Assembly: GCF_027942865.1 (NCBI RefSeq)
Contig: NC_134515.1
Span: 15,105,227 to 15,169,226 of the forward strand
DNA length: 64,000 nucleotides
Direction of reading: 5' to 3'
Source: Odontesthes bonariensis
Taxonomy: Eukaryota; Chordata; Actinopteri; Atheriniformes; Atherinopsidae
Below, piece after piece: positions 57,467 through 64,000 of the stretch. The notes beneath the pieces are model-generated. The model made no database searches. It saw only the letters and a list, made by a program, of their open reading frames with translations, and had not been told where the DNA came from. Within the stretch, counting starts at the first letter, position 1. Every line of letters begins with the position of its first letter. Position numbers and translations under genes: made by a program.

Positions 57467-57527
57467 TTATCCATCCATCATCTTCCGCTGGTCCCGGGAT
57501 CGGGTCGCGGGGGCAGCAGCTTGAGCA
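57467..57527. repeat. Short dispersed repeat replacing promoter and exon 1 of unit D
   Basis: TTATCCATCCATCATCTTCC followed by GGGATCGGGTCGCGGGGGCAGCAGC resembles a very common fish dispersed motif. It joins the upstream block directly to intron 1 sequence (GAAGTGGAAGAGAAGTGATT), so about 500 bp including the signal-peptide exon are gone. Confidence 0.6.
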
Positions 57528-58028
57528 AGAGAAGTGGAAGAGAAGTGATTGGAGTTGAAAAGCAGAGTGGGAAGCTTTTATATCTGCCAGATTAGGGCAC
57601 TGGTCCCATGTGCTCCAGCTCCAGTTAGAAGAGATGGCTTCCAAATCCATCTGCTGAGCTCTGTATATCTGAGCTCATGGTGGTTCTGTTAAAAACACCA
57701 GTCATGAAGAAAAGTAAGCAAGAAAAACCTTTAGTTCTGCTTTGGGTTAAATGTTCTATCCAGAAACCCCAGGACTGCCTGAACTGAACAGACTGGGATT
57801 TGCTCATAAATGCTTGTAATGATTTGGATGAGCTCACAGAGACTCTGTCAGCTTATAGAACGTTCTCTGAGGACTTACTCACCTCCTAAAAATGTCCATT
57901 TATCCATACAATGAACTATGGATATAGTTCCAAATCATTCAGAAGTCCCATCATCCAGAATAGCAAAAGTTTTGGCCAGTTTTATAATGTTATCAATATC
58001 TTTTTATTAGCATGTTAAAGTCTATAAG

Positions 58029-58520
58029 TTGAACAGTTGGCAGAATATTGCGTTTCATCTATTCATGTATGACGGACATCACATCATAAAGTTTGCTGAA
58101 GATTCTTCGACTGTGTCCTCACTGAGCAGTGATGACTATGACTGTGGTCTGGTAGTGACTGATTTTATTGACTGGTGCAGAGAATCCTTCCTGAACATTA
58201 CTGTATCTTAAATCAAAGAGGTGATAGTTTAATTCAGGAAGAATCCAACAGTCATGTTTTCCTTTGGGTGCAGACGACCAGGCTGTTGAGTGAGTGCAGC
58301 AGCACAAATATCTGGGCCATGAAACTGCTGACAAAGGGACCTTTGAGCCTCATGTGGATGTTGATTGTAATAAAGCCCATTGAGGCATGAACGTTTACTG
58401 TACGCTTTGTAGTTTTAACACTGATAAAACATATCTGAAAAGATATTTACTTCTCTTATTAAATCTGTTCTTGTTCGATTGTTGTCAAGCTGGAGATCCA
58501 CTCTGCCAAAATGCAGAACA
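58029..58520 (+). pseudogene. LINE reverse-transcriptase fragment, uninterrupted copy in unit D
   Basis: Same fragment as 28900-29093 plus 31899-32220, with [20 protein letters not shown]. Here the join AAATCAAAGAGGTGATAG is continuous, showing the insertion site used in unit B. Confidence 0.7.
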
Positions 58521-59144
58521 GATAGGAACAAAAAAACTCAACCCAATGCCAACTCATAATTTTTTAATAAATGTGATTTTTTTTTTAATTCTATATTTAG
58601 ATCTTTTGTCTGTTTATTCTTTTCATCACCTTTTACAACAGTTTGCCCTCAGATTAATAAAACAAAACATCCTTGATCTTTGAAATCAGTTTTCCTTACA
58701 GCAGAGATATTGAATAAAGTAACACCCAGCACACGAGTGCATCTGTCTTCCTTCCAAAGAATTGTTAAAGAAGAAAGTTAATAGTTGTAGATGGCCAAGT
58801 CAAAGTCCTGACCTTTGTTGCTCTGTCTCTTTTTAGCTCAAGAAGCGAAGATGAAAGAACTGGAGCAGCAGAAGACTGAGCTGAAGCAGCAGTACCAAGG
58901 TGCTGTTTCTATTAATTGAATTGAATTGAATGCCTTCATTGTCATTGAATTTAGTACATTGAGATTTCATAGAGCCACTCTAGTAAAGTGCGTCAACACA
59001 TATACACTTAAAAAGTCCATCTTTACAATCCATACATACACACAGACACACACACATCCACATCCACATGCAAACATTGCAAATATCCCCCATTTTTGTC
59101 ATATCAACAGCAGCATGTTTGATAAGAATAAAAGCATGTGATAA

Positions 59145-60285
59145 ACTAGAAATGCACTCAGAGAGTGCAGACCTCCGCCAAGGAAGCTTTGTTTTATAAG
59201 CGCATTTTTTTTATCCAGCCATATATTGTAGTGAACGGTCTGAAACGATTAATGTCGTAATCCACCACGTCCGAGAGAAAGCGATGCGTCTGCTTAAACT
59301 TGTGCACAGATTCAGCTGGCTCGTGTTCCGATTAAAAAGGTTTACAAAGTTAAGATGCTATCTTTCACATGCGACTTCTCAGAAACGGCAAAGACGGCTT
59401 CCATTTGTGTTTACCTTCCCCCCTGCGCAGTTAGTGTAAGCTTTCCCCCTGCGCACCCCCTCCTACCCCTCCATCAACGACAACGAAACAACCAATTTAA
59501 GGCATGGGGGCTTCCATTTAAAGCACTGTGGCTCAATGTCAGCCATTTTCACAGTCATGATGGATGACAGAGTTCCATTCAGAGCCAAAGTGTTCCTGGT
59601 CTTGGTTTTATTGAGCCCCACCATGGAAAAAACCCTCTCTGCATCAGCATTTCAGTGTGGCAGAACTAATACCAGTTTGGCAATTGTAGATAGCCTTGGG
59701 AATCTGTTCATACCAGTCACCTTTGAAAAAAATTAACCACGGAAGCCTAATTACACTCCTACATATTTTTCATTTTTCATTAAGTTGCTCATGTCAAAGG
59801 GTGTGTGCTGAATATTTAGGTCTACTACTCCAACGAACACTTTAATCGGCAGGTATTGGTCTTTTACAAGGAGTAGGAAAACTATAGTAACTAATAAAAG
59901 ATTCAAATAAATGAAGATATGACCTGCTGATGATCCTGACATTTCTCTTCCACCTCCAGCTCATCTACAACTTCTGCACGCGTGCTTGCAGCTGAAAGCT
60001 ATTTCAGACCTCACCCGGCAACAAGAAGTTCTCTTTTCTGATTGGCTGAGAAATTCTATTTTGTGATTTGCCGATGGGTTGCTAAATCAAGACAGCTGTA
60101 CTGGAGCTATAGTTCTGAGCTGTACGAGCGCACAGTAACCTGCCATTGACTCGTTTATAGTATCGGCCATTAGAATTTCTGTGCGACGAAGTTGATCATT
60201 TCTCAGCGTGAGAAATGGCATGTGTGGCGTGTGAACTTGTTGAAATGCATGTGTCTCACGCTCATTGCGTGAGACTTGAGAGCCC
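59145..60285 (-). mobile_element. RTE-type element fragment inserted in the Rex1 3' UTR
   Basis: It starts AACTAGAAATGCACTCAGAG and GTGCAGACCTCCGCCAAGG, the same end as the 29094 insertion and, in reverse complement, like RTE-type LINE 3' ends. The far end includes a TCTCACGCTCATTGCGTGAGA hairpin (about 60255-60275). No long ORF. The boundary to Rex1 3' UTR sequence at about 60285 is approximate. Confidence 0.5.
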
Positions 60286-60359
60286 TGGGAAAGAAGCTAT
60301 TCCTAAACCTGCTAGTTCTTGCTTTTAGACATCTATAACGTCTCCCTGAGGGCATGAGT

Positions 60360-61508
60360 TCAAACAGTGTGACCTGGGTGAGAACAGTCCTTTGTGATTT
60401 TTTGGGCTTTTGAGATCAGTCTTGAGTTGGCAGTTTCCTCTAGTGAGGGTAGAGGACAACCAATGATCTTCTGTGCTGTGTTGATTACTCGCTGTATACG
60501 TTTTCTGTCTGCTGCAGAGCATCCAGCGTACCATACAGACACACAGTACATCAGGACGCTCTCTATAGTGGAGCGGTAGAAGAGCACCATCAGCTTCTTA
60601 GACAAGTTGTTTTTTTTAAGAAGTCTGAGAAAGTGCAGGCGCTGTTGTGCCTTCTTTACCACTGCTGTGGTGTTGTCCGTCCAAGTGAGTTGGTCCGAGA
60701 TCAGGGTTCCCAAGAATTTAAAACTGTGTACCCTCTCCACAGGGTCCCCCTTGATAAAAAGAGGGACGGGATCGACTCTGCACTTTCTGAAGTCTATGAT
60801 CAGTTCTTTGGTTTTCCCAGCATTGAGAGACAAGTTGTTTTCTGTGCACCATGTAACTAGTCTTTGGACCTCAGATCTGTAGGCCGCTTCATCTCCTCCT
60901 GTAATAAGTCCAACCAGTGTGGTGTCGTCTGCGAACTTTATGATGGTGTTGCTGGGGTAGGATGGCTTACAGTCATGGGTGTACAATGAGTACAGCAGGG
61001 GACTCAACACACAGCCCTGAGGGGAGCCGGTGCTAAGAGTGAGGGTGGAGGAGTTGTGGGGGCCGAGCTTCACATGTTGGGGCCTGTTGGTTAAAAAGTC
61101 CATAATCCAGCGGCAGATATGAGAGGAGAGGCCTAGGTCAGACAGCTTCCTGATGAGGATGTCAGGGATAATTGTGTTAAATGCTGAGCTATAATCTACA
61201 AAGAGCATCCTCACATATGTACCACTGTGCTCTAGATGGTTTAGGGCTGTATGAAGAGCTATGGAGATGGCATCGTCCGTCGACCTGTTCGCTCGGTAGG
61301 CAAACTGATGCGGATCCAGGGTCAATGGGAGACTGGTTTTGATGTGCTTTAATACCAGCCTCTCAAAGCACTTCATAATACCAGGTGTGAGTGCAACTGG
61401 TCTATAGTCATTCAGACTGCTGGGCGAGGGCTTTTTCGGAACCGGGATGATGGTGGATGTCTTCAGGCAGGATGGAATGGCGGCTTGGGCAAGGGACCGA
61501 TTGAAGAT
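60360..61508 (-). pseudogene. Rex1-like reverse transcriptase, 5'-truncated
   Basis: The frame is open from the truncation point at about 61508 ([20 protein letters not shown] and PVPKKPSP). It continues through [51 protein letters not shown], the catalytic FADD in [12 protein letters not shown], and [17 protein letters not shown], to the C-terminal [16 protein letters not shown] and the stop at 60360. The RT core is complete but the endonuclease and RT start are missing, so this copy cannot move by itself. Confidence 0.85.
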
Positions 61509-62057
61509 TGATTACATGTTGACCATTGAAATCAGTTGTAGAAATAACACACTATAATATATTCTATTGAAGCTTTTTAAACCTTTTTTTATCGACCATA
61601 AACAGTTTATTGAAATAATATCCAGCACATTTTTTTATCATACAATAGTTTATGAATCTAGCAAAAAATTTGTTGAAGGTTCAGAAGTGAGCAGTTTATG
61701 TGAGGAATGTGATGATCTTTCTTTTTTTGTTTATTTGTTTCCTCTTTTTAGCTCAAGAAGCGAAGATAAAAGAACTGGAGCAGCAGTACCAAGGTATCCT
61801 CTCAATGAGACAATAGGAAAATGATTGTGTCAGATATGAATCTGGGACAGTTTGGACACTTAAAGTGTTCATAGAGGATTTTTTGTTTCCATTCATTTAT
61901 CAGTTTGGACCATATGAAGTAAGTCATTGAAGTATATTATTTCACACTGGCTGTTTTGAACATAAATCCAGCACAGGCAGGAGAACTGATCAGCATTAAA
62001 GTCACCAAACATCAAAGAAAACCAGGTGGAGACTCTGAGGACAGAAACAGAAACTTT

Positions 62058-62150
62058 ATGATTATAATGATAATAACAATAACGATACTACCACCACCAC
62101 CACTAATAATAATTATTATTATAATTATAGTAATAATAATGATGGTAATA
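62058..62150 (+). repeat. AT-rich microsatellite (ATA/ATT/ACC mixed)
   Basis: Runs of ATAATAAC, (CCA)n and (ATT)n/(AAT)n adjacent to the decayed exon copy in unit D. Present only in unit D. Confidence 0.8.
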
Positions 62151-63249
62151 TCATCACTATGACTGTCTCTTTTTGTTTGTTAAAACTATTTGAGATTTTC
62201 CAAAGAAGATCATATTTTTCTTTGTTTTTTTTCAGTACAAGCAGCAAAGATGAGAGAACTGAAGCAACAATCCCAAGGTATCTACTCTACACAAATGCTG
62301 ATTTTGTTAACTAGCCTTTATCAGTCATGACAATGTGAAGCACATTTATTTCAAATGTATGAAGGTTTTCAGTTTATCAAATGTTCATCTAAATAGGTAC
62401 AATGAAATGCTTTAGTGATCGATAACAGTGAAGATAATGGTTTATTTCAGATGGTCTCTTATTGATTAATGTAATCCAGCACAGGCAGGAGAAGTGATCA
62501 GCATTAAAGCCAGAGCAAACATCACAGAAAACCAGGTGGAGACTCTGAAGAGAGAAGGAGAAGGTTTGTGAGATTGAAAACAGACGTACTATTACAACAA
62601 TCATTTCACTGCATCAGTCCCTTCAATACAGCTATGTTTCTGTCTCTCAGTGAAACAAGTGGCTTTCTCAGCATCTTTGTTGGCGTCGGGTTCAGGAACT
62701 GTTGGACCATTTAATGCTCACAAAACTATGGTCTTCAGACATGTTGTTGTAAATATTGGAAATGCCTATAACCCAAATACAGGTACTGAAATTTGATCAT
62801 TTCAGTCATATAGTTTTTTTTATTCTTTGTAGTCAATCTGTTTAACCAATGTCAATTTCAATTTGTTTTAAAAAGCTGAATGTTTTTTTCTTAATATCCA
62901 ACAGGGTTTTTCATTGCACCAGTGAGAGGAGCCTACCACTTTGAGTTCTATATATATGGACCTGGACATGCTTCCCATCCTTCAGCCGCTGTGTTGTTAA
63001 AGAATGGTGAACATGTTTTCATTGCATTTGAACATCAGACTTCCGGTGGTGCTAGCGCTTCTAATGGTGTCACGTTGCTGTTAGAGGTTGGAGATGTTGT
63101 GTTTGTGCGTCAGTGGCAAAACACAAGGATTTATGACAGTCAAAATCGTCACACCACCTTCAGTGGTCATCTCCTTTTCACCATGTGAAGAACAAGCAGT
63201 CCTTTGGTTTATGGATAATGATGATAACAATAATGTAGTTCAGCTTTGT

Positions 63250-63893
63250 CAAATTCACAGAATTTAAGAGGCTTAATATGATTTTTTTTATTTTATTTTA
63301 TTACAAATACACAAACTGTGTGTGTTCTACAACAATAAATAAAAGTCATCTGTACTTTTCAAATGTTTAATTTCTCAGCGACACTGAGCAACTCAGGCCT
63401 CAGTTACAGACAACATTTCAGATCATATCTTTTCCAGTTTGCTGAAGAGTAATGGCACATGACTTCACACAAAAACTATAACACGTGTTAACAGGTGTTA
63501 CAATTAAACATTGTCTTAAAGCAACAAACAGCAGCATCCCCTGCCCAAATTAAAATAACACAAAGCACATCATGTGTGAGCTTCGTGGCCTCACAGCTTT
63601 CAACTGGAGTTATTTGCTTTGTGATTGGTCAGCTGAACTTTTGTCCCAGGTTTTGAAGCAAAGTTTCCCTTTTGGATCAGTTGTGAGAGTCCTTGCATGT
63701 AACTATGAAAATAAGTCGGACTTACGACAGTGCTTGATGACGCTAACAATGTTTCTTTGTGGCAAAGGGCCATTTTAGCATGAAGGCTGAGTGAGTCAGG
63801 TACCAGCTGCAGTCCATCAGATCAGTTCTCAGAATTTCAAGTCTCACGTTGTAAGTGGTAGAAGAGGGAGAAGAGGCTTTATTTTTGGCAAGT
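63250..63893. other. Unit D 3' flank
   Basis: Matches the 3' flanks of A, B and C, with AATAAA at 63334. An internal deletion at 63478 removes about 260 bp, including most of the antisense cysteine-containing frame. Confidence 0.8.
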
Positions 63894-64000
63894 TTAAAGT
63901 GATAGTTCGGAGTAGATTCACCCTAGGGTCATTTGAACCGTGACATCCAGCCAAGTAGCCCACCCAAAGTTTTTCCGATCTTGGCTGAACATCAGCTGAG
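63894..64000 (+). mobile_element. Start of a TTAA-site MITE, cut by the window edge
   Basis: Unit D matches its paralogues up to GGCAAGTTTAA and then departs as AGTGATAGTTCGGAGTAGAT, the style of TTAA-inserting MITEs in fish. Only the first 107 bp are in the window, so the right end and inverted repeat cannot be verified. Confidence 0.6.

Larger units (their letters stand above)
58915..61510 (-). mobile_element. 5'-truncated Rex1-like LINE in unit D
   Basis: The host sequence TTTCTATTACATGTTGACC (see unit C at about 52872) is interrupted after ATTA (58911-58914), which recurs at 61511-61514 as a possible 4-bp target duplication. The 3' end on the minus strand is an (ATTCA)n tail at 58915-58930. 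The RT ORF is at 60360-61376 and upstream. The 3' UTR is itself interrupted by a second element (about 59145-60285). Confidence 0.8.
58837..63188 (+). pseudogene. C1q-like gene unit D: C1q exons intact, promoter and signal exon lost
   Basis: Readable exons are 58837-58899 (63 nt), 61752-61793 (42 nt), 62236-62277 (42 nt), 62480-62563, 62651-62782 and 62905-63188 (TGA), all phase 1 with GT/AG borders. Two coiled-coil exons are 14 residues long, two heptads. In the one at 61752 exactly 21 nt are missing relative to B. A decayed duplicate of the 84-nt exon lies at 61971-62055, out of frame. The C1q domain is open ([20 protein letters not shown]). The signal-peptide exon, TATA box and start codon are absent, and a Rex1-like LINE of 2.6 kb sits in the first remaining intron. 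Without a new first exon it cannot be secreted. Called a pseudogene, though the reading frame of the head is preserved. Confidence 0.8.

Noticed and set aside
59355-59736. Plus-strand frames near 59.4-59.7 kb
   Set aside because: They lie inside a decayed retroelement fragment and show no recognisable protein.

Overview
ORGANISM. This is a stretch of a teleost fish genome. It holds two spliced genes with the vertebrate neighbour pair WRAP73-TPRG1L (adjacent and convergent in human 1p36 too), a tandem family of secreted C1q-domain genes of the kind greatly expanded in bony fish, and a repeat complement typical of teleosts (Rex1-like and L2-like LINEs, a Gypsy element, Tc1 remnants, TTAA-site MITEs). 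The species cannot be named from sequence alone. LAYOUT. 1-8.5 kb: the 3' three quarters of WRAP73 (+), nine exons, with a 587-bp MITE in one intron. 8.5-10.4 kb: intergenic and 3' UTR. 10.4-13.0 kb: complete TPRG1L (-), six exons. 13.0-18.4 kb: a graveyard of old repeats (L2 LINE, Tc1-like transposase remnant, a diverged internal duplication). 18.4-64 kb: four tandem C1q-like units, called A to D here. A (exon 1 at 19.68 kb) kept only its signal-peptide exon and 3' UTR. B (27.98-34.10 kb, 7 exons, 310 aa) and C (51.57-54.08 kb, 6 exons, 289 aa) look intact. D (58.84-63.19 kb) has intact C1q exons but lost its promoter and signal-peptide exon. MOBILE ELEMENTS IN THE ARRAY. (i) A 2.9-kb apparently non-autonomous LTR element in unit A (20649-23538, TSD GAAGT), whose only ORF is a repeat-rich protein. 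(ii) A nested LINE composite (36784-43857): an L1-like ORF1, repeated 5' sequence and a jockey-group endonuclease/RT on the minus strand, split by a plus-strand L2 with a 958-codon ORF. (iii) A 6.4-kb Ty3/Gypsy element (44659-51073, TSD CTTGT, tRNA-Pro primer site) with the unusual pol order protease-integrase-RT-RNase H, as in Gmr1-type elements. (iv) A 5'-truncated Rex1-like LINE in unit D. Because the units are paralogous, the uninterrupted counterpart of several insertion sites can be read in the same window, which gives insertion boundaries and relative ages. HOW IT FITS TOGETHER. The two housekeeping genes are single copy and orderly. The C1q family is changing quickly: 63-bp coiled-coil exons (three heptads each) vary in number and length between copies, whole exons have been lost, and a small antisense cysteine-containing reading frame downstream of A, B and C has stayed open through two indels that are multiples of three. 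No tRNA, rRNA, CRISPR or prokaryotic feature was seen.
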